Shown here one piece after another: positions 25,377-33,803 of a stretch of DNA of 64,000 bases. Every line of letters starts with the position of its first letter. Within the stretch, counting starts at the first letter, position 1. The position numbers and the translations under genes were made by a program. Below the pieces are notes generated by a model. The model searched no databases, was not told where the DNA came from, and saw nothing but the letters and a program-made list of their open reading frames with translations. This stretch comes from an uncultured Pelagibacteraceae bacterium (lineage in GTDB: Bacteria; Pseudomonadota; Alphaproteobacteria; Pelagibacterales; Pelagibacteraceae). Where the stretch lies: the NCBI GenBank assembly GCA_902634455.1, contig CACPKQ010000001.1:62001-126000 (forward strand). Reading direction: 5' to 3'.

Positions 25377-26750
25377 ATGAACGAACAAGTACAAAAAGAA
25401 TTAAAGAAAATATTTAATGGTAGATTCTCAACTTCAGAGTCTACAAGGGCAAATTATGCTCGTGGTGAAGATACTTATGATCCTATTTTATCTCAGGCAG
25501 TAGTTTTTCCAGAAACGAATCAAGAAGTTTCAAAAATATTAAAATTATGCAATGAACATAAAGTTCCAGTTGTTCCATTTGGCACAGGAACATCTTTGGA
25601 AGGCAATGTAGTAGGTAATGAAAATGGCATTACAATTTCTTTAGAAAAAATGAATAAAGTGCTTAGTGTTAATGCAGGTGATTTTGATTGTAGAGTTCAA
25701 GCCAATGTAACTAGAAAACAACTAAACGAATATTTAAGAGAAGACGGTGTTTTTTTCCCAATTGATCCAGGTGCTGATGCTGCGCTTGGTGGAATGGCAG
25801 CAACTTCCGCTTCAGGAACTATGGCGGTAAAATACGGAACAATGCGTACGATAGTAACAGGATTAACAGTTGTTTTAGCTAACGGAGAAATTATTAAAAC
25901 AGGAGGTAGAGCAAAAAAATCTTCCGCAGGATATAATCTAACAAATTTATTTATTGGTTCTGAAGGAACATTAGGAATTATAACTGAGGTACAATTAAGG
26001 TTATCTCCAATTCCAGAAAATATTATGAGTGCAGTGTGTTATTTTCCCGATCTAGATTCAGCCGTTTTAACATCCCAAGAAGTAATTCAATATGGGGTTA
26101 ATATTGCAAGAATTGAAATGTTAAATAAAGATCAAATGGAAATAAGTATTAAATATTCAAAATTAGAAAATATTAAAGCTTCACCAACTCTTTTTTTTGA
26201 ATTTCACGGAAGTGAGGAGTTAAATAAAGAAGCAATAAAAATTGTTGAAGAATTATCAAAAAATAATGGAGGTGGTAATTTTCAGTGGGCGGAATCAATT
26301 GAAGAAAGAAACAAGTTATGGAAGGCACGACATGATGTTTATTATTCAGTTAAAGCCCTAGGTAATAATATGAAAGTATATTCTACAGATATATGTGTTC
26401 CAATTTCAAAACTTGTAGAATGTGTTTCTTGGGCTGAAAAGCACGTTAAAGAAAATGGTTTAATAGCACCAATGGTTGGTCATGTTGGGGATGGTAATTT
26501 TCACTCTATTATTTTGTATGATCCTAAAGATAAAGAAAAACAAAAACTAATAAGAGATTATAGTGATAAACTTATTCAAAAAGCTTTAGAACTAGAAGGT
26601 ACAATAACAGGAGAACATGGAATTGGTTTGCAAAAAAAACATTATTTATTAAAACAGCATCCGGACAGCTTGCCAGCAATGAAATCAATTAAAAGAAGTA
26701 TGGATCCAAACAATATAATGAATCCTGGAAAAGTTTTTGATCTAAATTAA
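25377..26750 (+). CDS. FAD-linked 2-hydroxy-acid dehydrogenase (GlcD/Dld family)
   Basis: A 457-residue flavoprotein of the FAD-binding PCMH/type-4 family that includes GlcD and D-lactate dehydrogenase (cytochrome). The FAD-binding half has PFGTGTSLEGNV, GADAALGGMAATSASGT and GSEGTLGIITEVQL; the C-terminal half has GHVGDGNFHSII (metal/substrate His) and TGEHGIGLQKKHYL. It probably oxidises a D-2-hydroxy acid (D-lactate or glycolate) and passes electrons to the respiratory chain. glcE and glcF partners are not adjacent, which favours a single-subunit D-lactate dehydrogenase type. Confidence 0.87.
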   Translation: MNEQVQKELKKIFNGRFSTSESTRANYARGEDTYDPILSQAVVFPETNQEVSKILKLCNEHKVPVVPFGTGTSLEGNVVGNENGITISLEKMNKVLSVNAGDFDCRVQANVTRKQLNEYLREDGVFFPIDPGADAALGGMAATSASGTMAVKYGTMRTIVTGLTVVLANGEIIKTGGRAKKSSAGYNLTNLFIGSEGTLGIITEVQLRLSPIPENIMSAVCYFPDLDSAVLTSQEVIQYGVNIARIEMLNKDQMEISIKYSKLENIKASPTLFFEFHGSEELNKEAIKIVEELSKNNGGGNFQWAESIEERNKLWKARHDVYYSVKALGNNMKVYSTDICVPISKLVECVSWAEKHVKENGLIAPMVGHVGDGNFHSIILYDPKDKEKQKLIRDYSDKLIQKALELEGTITGEHGIGLQKKHYLLKQHPDSLPAMKSIKRSMDPNNIMNPGKVFDLN

Positions 26751-26830
26751 AATATACAATCCATAATTGTATTTATGTTCAAAGTGGGCATATTTTTTAA
26801 GACTCTTGCTGAGTTATATGCTTAAATAAT

Positions 26831-26848
26831 CTTAGTTAATTAACTAAG
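26831..26848. promoter_or_regulatory. 18-bp perfect palindrome before dctP; candidate operator
   Basis: CTTAGTTAATTAACTAAG is a perfect palindrome immediately before a strong Shine-Dalgarno sequence (GAGGGG, 26848-26853) and the dctP ATG at 26859. The position overlaps where a regulator would block transcription or translation of the TRAP operon, and GntR-type regulators often use short AT-rich palindromes. No regulator gene is adjacent. As RNA it could also form a hairpin next to the ribosome site. Confidence 0.4.
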
Positions 26849-26858
26849 AGGGGAAAAA

Positions 26859-28007
26859 ATGATTAAAGAAAAAAAATCAAAAAAGGTAAGTAAATTACCT
26901 TCAAGACGTAAGTTCTTTAAAGCTGCTGCTGCTACAGGTGTTGCTGCAGTTGCATTAGCTTCATGCGATCAACAAAAAGCATCAGGTCCAGCAGTAGTAA
27001 AGGATAGAATAGAAGTTTCTATGGTTGCTACTTGGGGAAGAGATTTTCCAGGTCTAGGTACTGGCGCACAAAGATTTGCAGAAAGAATAGGCGAAATGAG
27101 TGATGGACGTATACAAGTTACTTATTATGCTTCCGGGGAAAGAGTAAAAGCATTTGACTCATTTGATGAAGTTGCATCAGGTAACTCACAAATGTACCAT
27201 GCCGCAGACTACTACTGGGTTAAAAAACACCCAGCTTTTGGATACTTTACAGCAAGTCCATTTGGTCTTACTTACTCTGAATTTAACGCTTGGATACACT
27301 TTGGTGGAGGGCAAGAGCTTTGGGATAAATTAACAGATGATTATGGAACTCAAAGTTTTATAGCTGGTAACACAGGTGTACAAATGGGTGGTTGGTTTAA
27401 CAAAAAAATTGAATCAGCTAACGACTTAAAAGGTTTAAAAATGCGTATGCCTGGTTTAGGAGGGCAAGTTATTGGAAAACTTGGAGCATCTCCAGTTTCA
27501 CTTCCTGGAGGACAAATTTATGAAAACCTTGTTTCAGGAGCAATTGATGCAACTGAATGGGTAGGTCCTTGGAATGATGAAGCTATGAAGTTCCATGAAG
27601 CTGCTAAATACTATTACTATCCTGGTATGCACGAACCTGGTTCTGCATTAGCATGTGGTGTGAATAAATCATGGTTTACAACTTTATCAAAATCAGACCA
27701 ATTGCTAATCAAAACTGCTTGTGCTTGGGCAGATGAACTAACAATGGCTGAGTATAATGCAAAAAATGGTGCAGCATTAGCTCGTTTAATAAACGATCAC
27801 GGTGTTCAATTAGAGAAGTTCAACGATGAAGTTTACGACGCCTTTGCTCAAGGAGCAAAAGAAGTTTATGCAGAAGTTGAGGCACATAGTGAGCTAGCTG
27901 CTAAAACTCATGCAAGTTTTTTAAAAGCTCGTAAAGAGATTGGTTCTTGGACTAACTTGTCAGACTCACCATACATTAGTCAAAGAAACAGAGCTTTAGG
28001 AATATAA
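26859..28007 (+). CDS. dctP: TRAP transporter substrate-binding protein (DctP/TakP type)
   Basis: A 382-residue solute receptor. The N-terminus carries a twin-arginine motif (SRRKFFKAAAATG, Arg16-Arg17) and a lipobox LASC with Cys36, suggesting Tat export and lipid anchoring. The binding domain has LKGLKMRMPGLGGQVI, SLPGGQIYENLVSGAIDATE and WVGPWNDEAMKFHEAAKYYY, motifs of the TakP/2-oxo-monocarboxylate group in which an Arg binds the carboxylate. A likely ligand is lactate, pyruvate or a related acid (inferred from subfamily and neighbours). A strong Shine-Dalgarno and a terminator right after the gene point to high expression relative to the permease genes. Confidence 0.9.
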   Translation: MIKEKKSKKVSKLPSRRKFFKAAAATGVAAVALASCDQQKASGPAVVKDRIEVSMVATWGRDFPGLGTGAQRFAERIGEMSDGRIQVTYYASGERVKAFDSFDEVASGNSQMYHAADYYWVKKHPAFGYFTASPFGLTYSEFNAWIHFGGGQELWDKLTDDYGTQSFIAGNTGVQMGGWFNKKIESANDLKGLKMRMPGLGGQVIGKLGASPVSLPGGQIYENLVSGAIDATEWVGPWNDEAMKFHEAAKYYYYPGMHEPGSALACGVNKSWFTTLSKSDQLLIKTACAWADELTMAEYNAKNGAALARLINDHGVQLEKFNDEVYDAFAQGAKEVYAEVEAHSELAAKTHASFLKARKEIGSWTNLSDSPYISQRNRALGI

Positions 28008-28040
28008 TAATACTTAAAGTTTGAGTAAATTTTAAAAATT

Positions 28041-28069
28041 AAGGGGCCCTTTTAAAGGGCCCTTTTTTT
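28041..28069 (+). terminator. Rho-independent terminator between dctP and dctQ
   Basis: AAGGGGCCC (28041-28049) pairs with GGGCCCTTT (28057-28065) in a GC-rich 9-bp stem that can extend by two A-T pairs over the 7-base loop, followed by an unbroken run of seven T (28063-28069). This is the clearest terminator in the window. Its place inside the TRAP operon suggests partial termination, giving more binding protein than permease. Confidence 0.85.
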
Positions 28070-28098
28070 GATAAAATCCACAAAAAAGTTTTTGGTTT

Positions 28099-29070
28099 AT
28101 GTTTACAAAAGATAATTTACCGATATCAATTAGAATATTTAGTTATTCAATATTGGCTTTTACTTTAGTTTTTTTAATCAATAACGTTTTAACAGTTTGG
28201 CTTGATTGGCCTGGTATTAAAAAATTATTTTCACAATTTGGGTTATTTGGATTTAGAAGATTAAGTACACCTCTAGAAGTTCTATCGCTAACTCTTGCTT
28301 TTATACAATTACTTTTTTATTTTATATCAATATTATTAGTATATTTTTATGTTCGAAAATCTATAGAACAAACTTTAGAAACTGACGCAGAAATTCTTAC
28401 TAAAATTGCAGGTTATATTATTAGATCATCATTCTGGGCAGTTTTAATTTTAGGCATTGTAGATTTTATAATTTCATTTATGGTTGTTGAAAAATTATTT
28501 AATGAAACTATAAAATTTAAATTAGTTAATCCATCATTTAGAATTACATTTATTCATTTTCCTTTAGTATTAATTTCATTTATAATTGGATATTTTACTA
28601 GATCAGTAGGTTTTATTTGGTTAGCAGTTCTTGTTGTTGGTAGCGAATTTGCAATTGTTTTATCTAGATTTATATTTAATTATGAACAAGCTTTTCAAGG
28701 AGATTTAGTTCGTTTTTGGTATGCCGCACTTTATCTTTTTGCCAGCGCATATGCTTTAATGCACGAAGGCCATGTTCGAGTTGATGTTTTGTATACTGGT
28801 TTTAGTGAAAAAAGAAAAGCGTGGACGAACTCAATTGGATCTTTGGTATTAGGAATTCCACTTTGTCTTATAATTATATTTTTAGGAATGGGTGGTAAAG
28901 CGAGCATTATTAATGGTCCTGCTCTTTCCTTCGAAATTACTCAGCAAGGTTCCAATGGATTGTATTTGCTATACTTAATGGCAATTTATTTGGCTGTATT
29001 TGCTGTAAGTATGCTAATCCAGTTTACCAGTTATTTTATGAGTAGCAGTCATAAAATTTTAAATAATTAA
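28099..29070 (+). CDS. dctQ: TRAP transporter small permease DctQ, N-terminally extended
   Basis: A 323-residue membrane protein. The DctQ core lies in the C-terminal half (about 165-315): SRFIFNYEQAFQGDLVRFWY followed by LMHEGHVRVDVLYTGFSEKR is the family signature. The first 160 residues hold extra hydrophobic segments (about 10-34, 62-85, 108-131), so the protein is almost twice the usual DctQ size. DctQ pairs with DctM in sodium-driven uptake using the DctP receptor. It is 3 bases from dctM. Confidence 0.87.
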   Translation: MFTKDNLPISIRIFSYSILAFTLVFLINNVLTVWLDWPGIKKLFSQFGLFGFRRLSTPLEVLSLTLAFIQLLFYFISILLVYFYVRKSIEQTLETDAEILTKIAGYIIRSSFWAVLILGIVDFIISFMVVEKLFNETIKFKLVNPSFRITFIHFPLVLISFIIGYFTRSVGFIWLAVLVVGSEFAIVLSRFIFNYEQAFQGDLVRFWYAALYLFASAYALMHEGHVRVDVLYTGFSEKRKAWTNSIGSLVLGIPLCLIIIFLGMGGKASIINGPALSFEITQQGSNGLYLLYLMAIYLAVFAVSMLIQFTSYFMSSSHKILNN

Positions 29071-29073
29071 ATT

Positions 29074-31725
29074 ATGGAACATTTTTTTTTAGCTTTACTT
29101 GTATTAATAATGATAGCGACATTAGCATCAGGTTTTCCAGTAGCTTTTGCATTACCCGGCTCAGCCATTATTTCAATAGGTCTTGCAGCTTTTGTTGGTT
29201 ATTTATTTGCAGGAGACCCGAGTGCTTATTTTGCTACAGATGGACCAATAGAATGGTTGACAGCAGGTATTACGAATTTTAGGAGCAACTATTGGGATGT
29301 AGAAACTGATACTTTAATTGCAATACCACTGTTTATTTTTATGGGTATTATGTTGCAAAAATCTAAAATAGCAGAGGATCTTTTAGTTACAATGGGGCAG
29401 TTATTTGGCCCTATTCCTGGAGGACTGGGTATTTCAGTAATTTTTGTTGGAGCTTTACTAGCAGCAACAACAGGCATTGTTGGAGCAACAGTAATTGCAA
29501 TGGGTTTAATTTCATTGCCCACAATGTTGAATAATAATTATGAGAAAAGTCTTGCTAGCGGAATTGTATGTTCATCTGGAACACTTGGTCAAATAATTCC
29601 TCCATCAATTGTTTTAATTATTATTGCTGATCAATTGGCTAGTGCCGCTGATGTAGCAAATACAATGAGACAGTCAGATTATAAATTATTTACTGGTGAG
29701 TTTAATATGCCTGGTGCATTTAGAGTGGGATCAACTAGCGCTGGAGATATGTTTCTTGGAGCACTATTACCCGGATTAGTACTGGTTGGTTTGTATATGA
29801 TATATGTATTTATATACGCAAGAATAAATCCTAAAGCAGCCCCTCCCGTTCCATTTGAAGGTCAATTCAATTTTAAATTTTTGACAAAAGTTATTATGGT
29901 AATAATTCCTCCACTCGCATTAATTTTTGCAGTTCTTGGATCTATATTAATGGGTATAGCAACCGTAAATCAGGCTGGTTCTATTGGTGCAATTGGAGCG
30001 ACTATGATGGCAGGTTATCGTCTTCATCAAGGTAAAAAAGACGAATACTATCCATTATTAATAGCCATTCTATCAATAATTCCTATTTTTATACTTGCAA
30101 AAAATTATAACTTAAATGTTAAAGCTTTAGAAACTAGAGACTTCACTGCAATTCTTTTTGCAGGTTTTTTTACTATAACATTTTTAATTGGTATTATTTG
30201 GAGTTTCTGGAGAACTTATAAGGTTGATAATGTTTTAAAAGAGGTTGTTACAGAAACTTGTGTAACTACATCCATGGTTTTTATAATTCTTTTAGGGGCA
30301 GCAATGTTAACTTCAGGTTTTAGAGCTTTTGGAGGTGAAGAATTGGTAAGAGATTTTCTACAAGATTTACCAGGAGGATTTTGGATTCAGTTTATTTTTG
30401 TAATGGCAGTAATTTTTCTATTAGGTTTTTTTCTAGATTTTATAGAAATTGCTGTAGTTGTTGTTCCTATTATAGCTCCAATACTGCTAGCAGAAACTGG
30501 AGCTAACGTAAGTGCTATTTGGTTGGGTGTAATGATTGGTATGAACTTACAAACTTCTTTCTTAACTCCCCCATTTGGTTTTGCACTTTTTTATTTAAAA
30601 GGAGTTGCACCTAAATTTATTACAACCTTAAATATTTGGAAAGGTGTTGTTCCTTTTATAATATTACAATTAATAGGACTTGGAATTGTAGGTTTTTATC
30701 CAACTTTAGTAAATTACCTACCTGCGAGAACATACTTAACTTCTCATGTAGCTCCGCCTCCAAAGAATCCTAAGCTTCAACATTGTTTACAAGAATACAA
30801 GTTTGCTATTTACAATAATGAAGAGCAAAAAATTAAAAATGCTATTACAGATTTTCAAAAGCTCATTCCTTCCAACCTTCCCAAAGATAAAAAAGTCATT
30901 TTCGAAGCACATTTTGAAAATGCATTAGAAACTTTTGCATTAGTTAAAAATTTACAAAAAACCGAAGAAGAATATAACTTATTTGCTAAAGATTATAGAG
31001 ATCTTCATTTTAGTTCAAGAAAGAAACAAAAAAAAATAATAAAAATAGAAAAGAAAATAAAAAAATTAGAGGCTGAAATTAGAAATTTATACCAAGGACA
31101 AACCGCTGCAAAAAATAAAATTAATTTGAAAATTGAAAATTACAAATTAGAAATTGATGAATTAACCAAAGCAATTCCTAAAGAATGGAAAGAACGAAAT
31201 AAAGAATTTAAAATTATTCATAAATCTAAAAATATTCAAACAAATAAATATAGAAAAAATGTTGATCAAGCATATGAAAACTTAAATCAAATTGCAATAT
31301 TCATCCAAGATCATGAAGAATTGGAAAAACTATCAACAGATGTAAATAAATTAAAAACTAAAATAAATGAAAAAGATTATAAAAATTCAATATCAATAAG
31401 TGAAGATCTTTTGAAAAAAATTCGAAAAATTTCAGGAACTGAAGAACTTGCCATTAGATTTGATGACTTAAAATCTTTACTTAATAGTAGTGAATTAGAT
31501 TCAGAAAAAATAGTAGATCAAAGTTCAAAAACATTTAATTTATATAATAAAGAAATTAAATGGAGAAGCGATGCTAATGAAAATTTACTTTCGAAACTGA
31601 TGAAATATAATTTAGTTATCAAAGACAATATTGGTTTGCGACTTCAATCTAAATTAACTAAAGATCAGGCAAAATATGTTGCAAGCTGTAACTCTATTCA
31701 TCGTGATATATCTTTAAATTTCTAA
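29074..31725 (+). CDS. dctM: TRAP transporter large permease DctM with long C-terminal extension
   Basis: Residues 1 to about 555 form the multi-span transport subunit, with ASGFPVAFALPGSAIISIGL, FIFMGIMLQKSKIAEDLL, SSGTLGQIIPPSIVLIIIAD and the late FLTPPFGFALFYLKGVAP typical of DctM. Residues about 558-883 are an added hydrophilic region rich in Lys, Glu and Asn with heptad-like stretches, such as IKIEKKIKKLEAEIRNLY, predicted coiled coil. It ends in-frame without any sign of frameshift. Typical DctM proteins have about 430-620 residues. The extension should be cytoplasmic or periplasmic depending on helix count; its function is unknown. Confidence 0.9.
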   Translation: MEHFFLALLVLIMIATLASGFPVAFALPGSAIISIGLAAFVGYLFAGDPSAYFATDGPIEWLTAGITNFRSNYWDVETDTLIAIPLFIFMGIMLQKSKIAEDLLVTMGQLFGPIPGGLGISVIFVGALLAATTGIVGATVIAMGLISLPTMLNNNYEKSLASGIVCSSGTLGQIIPPSIVLIIIADQLASAADVANTMRQSDYKLFTGEFNMPGAFRVGSTSAGDMFLGALLPGLVLVGLYMIYVFIYARINPKAAPPVPFEGQFNFKFLTKVIMVIIPPLALIFAVLGSILMGIATVNQAGSIGAIGATMMAGYRLHQGKKDEYYPLLIAILSIIPIFILAKNYNLNVKALETRDFTAILFAGFFTITFLIGIIWSFWRTYKVDNVLKEVVTETCVTTSMVFIILLGAAMLTSGFRAFGGEELVRDFLQDLPGGFWIQFIFVMAVIFLLGFFLDFIEIAVVVVPIIAPILLAETGANVSAIWLGVMIGMNLQTSFLTPPFGFALFYLKGVAPKFITTLNIWKGVVPFIILQLIGLGIVGFYPTLVNYLPARTYLTSHVAPPPKNPKLQHCLQEYKFAIYNNEEQKIKNAITDFQKLIPSNLPKDKKVIFEAHFENALETFALVKNLQKTEEEYNLFAKDYRDLHFSSRKKQKKIIKIEKKIKKLEAEIRNLYQGQTAAKNKINLKIENYKLEIDELTKAIPKEWKERNKEFKIIHKSKNIQTNKYRKNVDQAYENLNQIAIFIQDHEELEKLSTDVNKLKTKINEKDYKNSISISEDLLKKIRKISGTEELAIRFDDLKSLLNSSELDSEKIVDQSSKTFNLYNKEIKWRSDANENLLSKLMKYNLVIKDNIGLRLQSKLTKDQAKYVASCNSIHRDISLNF

Positions 31726-31734
31726 TTTAGATAA

Positions 31735-32952
31735 ATGGACAAAAATATTTTACCGATTAAAAAAGCGGTCTTAATATTTTTTGTATTTGCGTGTGGATAT
31801 TTTATATCTGCACTTTTAAGAGCAATTACTGCAACTTTATCACCATTATTGACTTTAGAATTTAATTTAAGTGCGGGTGACCTAGGATTATTAGCTGGTG
31901 GTTATTTTTTGGGATTTGCATCTATGCAAATACCTCTTGGGTATTTACTTGACAGGCACGGTCCAAAAAAAGTTGTTTCGTCATTTTTGTTAATTGCAAT
32001 TATTGGTACGGTAGCATTTGCTTTGGCTCAAAGCTTTTCTGGTTTACTTATATCTAGAATTTTAATTGGAGTTGGTGTCAGTGCTTGCTTAATGGGACCT
32101 TTAACTGGTTACAGAATTTGGTTTGCAGATGAATATCAACAAAGAGCTAACGCATGGATGCTGATGGTGCTTTCAATGGGTTTTGTTTTTTCAACTTTGC
32201 CTGTTCAACTTTTATTACCAGTTATTGGATGGAGATGGATATTTGGTTTCATAGCAATATTAGTATTTTTTGTAATAATTCTAACACTGTTTTTTATACC
32301 TTCATGGAAAACTGAAGTTAATAACAATTATGAAAATAATACTGGATCTTTATCTGATGTTTGGAAAAATAAATTTTTTAGAAGCACAATTCCTCTTGGT
32401 TTATTTAATTATGGTGGAATGGTAGCAATTCAAACTTTATGGGCTGGACCTTGGATGATCAGGGTTGCGGATTACGCCCCAATAAAAAGTGCAACTGGGC
32501 TTTTTTGGATTAATACAACAATGTTGGTAGCTTTTTTTATTTTTGGTTACATTTTACCTAAAATTACAAAACTTGGTTTTGATACAATGAGAATAATAAA
32601 ATTTGGATTACCAATTAGTTATTTATCTTTACTCGCTATTATTATTTTAGGTGAAAATGCAGGTGCAATACATTTTACGATTTATTTACTAACTTCAATT
32701 GTACTAACTCTTACACAGCCTGCTGTGGCCTTATCTTTTCCAACTAATTTGGCAGGGAAATCACTTACATCATTTAATTTACTTATTTTTGTAGGTACTT
32801 TTATAATGCAGTGGGGTATTGGTTTGATTATTGATCTATCTCAATTTTTTGGAAAAGGAGAAATTCAAAGTTTTCAAATTTCTTTTTTTGTTTATTTAAT
32901 AATATGTATTTTTAGTTATTTATATTTTTTGCTAAATAATAGAAATGAATAA
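31735..32952 (+). CDS. Major facilitator superfamily transporter
   Basis: A 405-residue protein with twelve hydrophobic segments. The loop 2-3 motif A is clear (GYLLDRHGPKKV, about 68-79), preceded by LSAGDLGLLAGGYFLGFASM, and helix 4 has SRILIGVGVSACLMGPLTGY. It follows dctM by 9 bases and overlaps the hydrolase gene by 8, so it is probably part of the same transcript. The substrate cannot be assigned; an organic-acid role would suit the neighbours but is inference. Confidence 0.88.
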   Translation: MDKNILPIKKAVLIFFVFACGYFISALLRAITATLSPLLTLEFNLSAGDLGLLAGGYFLGFASMQIPLGYLLDRHGPKKVVSSFLLIAIIGTVAFALAQSFSGLLISRILIGVGVSACLMGPLTGYRIWFADEYQQRANAWMLMVLSMGFVFSTLPVQLLLPVIGWRWIFGFIAILVFFVIILTLFFIPSWKTEVNNNYENNTGSLSDVWKNKFFRSTIPLGLFNYGGMVAIQTLWAGPWMIRVADYAPIKSATGLFWINTTMLVAFFIFGYILPKITKLGFDTMRIIKFGLPISYLSLLAIIILGENAGAIHFTIYLLTSIVLTLTQPAVALSFPTNLAGKSLTSFNLLIFVGTFIMQWGIGLIIDLSQFFGKGEIQSFQISFFVYLIICIFSYLYFLLNNRNE

Positions 32953-33751
32953 TATTTATATTAAATCATTTTTGTTATTACTTGTAATCTATATTGGTAT
33001 CACAATTGTTATTTATTTTTATCAAAGAAAACTTTTGTATCATCCAGATTTTAACAGTCATGTAACTGGATATGGATTAAATGAAAAATTTGAAACTATT
33101 AATTTTAAAACTTCTGATAATTTTACATTAAAAGGGTGGTTTCATTTAAAAAATCTTAAAAAAAAAACAATACTTTTTTTTCATGGGAATGCAGGCAGTT
33201 TAGATAATAGAATAGAAAAACTTAACGCTCTAAGTAAACTTGACATAAATATATTAATAATTGCATGGCGAGGATATAGTTCTAATCCAGGAAAACCAAC
33301 TGAGACTGGTTTATATAAGGATGCAGAAGCTTCTATAGAATGGTTAATTTCCAAAGGAATATCTAAAGATAATATTATTTTGTATGGTGAATCTTTAGGT
33401 ACTGCTGTTGCAATTCACAGCGGTCAATTTAATAAATTTGCGGGAATTATCTTAGAGGCACCTTTTACTTCAATGATTGATATGGGAAAAAAATACTACC
33501 CTATTTTTCCAGTTGGGTTTCTTCTTAAAGATAAATTTGAAAGTAAAAATAAAATTAAAAATTTAATTTCTCCGATTTTAGTTATGCATGGTAAAAAAGA
33601 TAATATTGTACCATTTTATATGGGAGAAAATATTTTTAAATTAGCAAAAAATCCAAAATTTAAATATTTTACTGATAATGATGATCATATGATGGATTTT
33701 ACTCCTGATTTAGTTAAATCTATTGAAAAATTTATAAAAAGTTTAAATTAA
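32945..33751 (+). CDS. Alpha/beta hydrolase (BEM46/ABHD13-like)
   Basis: A 268-residue hydrolase with an N-terminal membrane anchor (about 6-25). The oxyanion region is LFFHGNAGSLDNR, the nucleophile elbow GESLGTAVAI, the acid VMHGKKDNIVPF, and the base DDHMMDF. This order fits the BEM46/ABHD13-like group, membrane-attached hydrolases of unknown substrate. The gene overlaps the MFS transporter gene by 8 bases. Confidence 0.85.
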   Translation: MNNIYIKSFLLLLVIYIGITIVIYFYQRKLLYHPDFNSHVTGYGLNEKFETINFKTSDNFTLKGWFHLKNLKKKTILFFHGNAGSLDNRIEKLNALSKLDINILIIAWRGYSSNPGKPTETGLYKDAEASIEWLISKGISKDNIILYGESLGTAVAIHSGQFNKFAGIILEAPFTSMIDMGKKYYPIFPVGFLLKDKFESKNKIKNLISPILVMHGKKDNIVPFYMGENIFKLAKNPKFKYFTDNDDHMMDFTPDLVKSIEKFIKSLN

Positions 33752-33803
33752 GTCACAATTTAAACAAATAGTCTTCTAAATTTTAAAATATAAAAATTTT
33801 TTT

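Noticed and set aside
26751..26858. Glycine or other metabolite riboswitch before the TRAP operon
   Set aside because: In these 108 bases I see only the palindrome and a Shine-Dalgarno sequence, and none of the conserved cores of known riboswitches.
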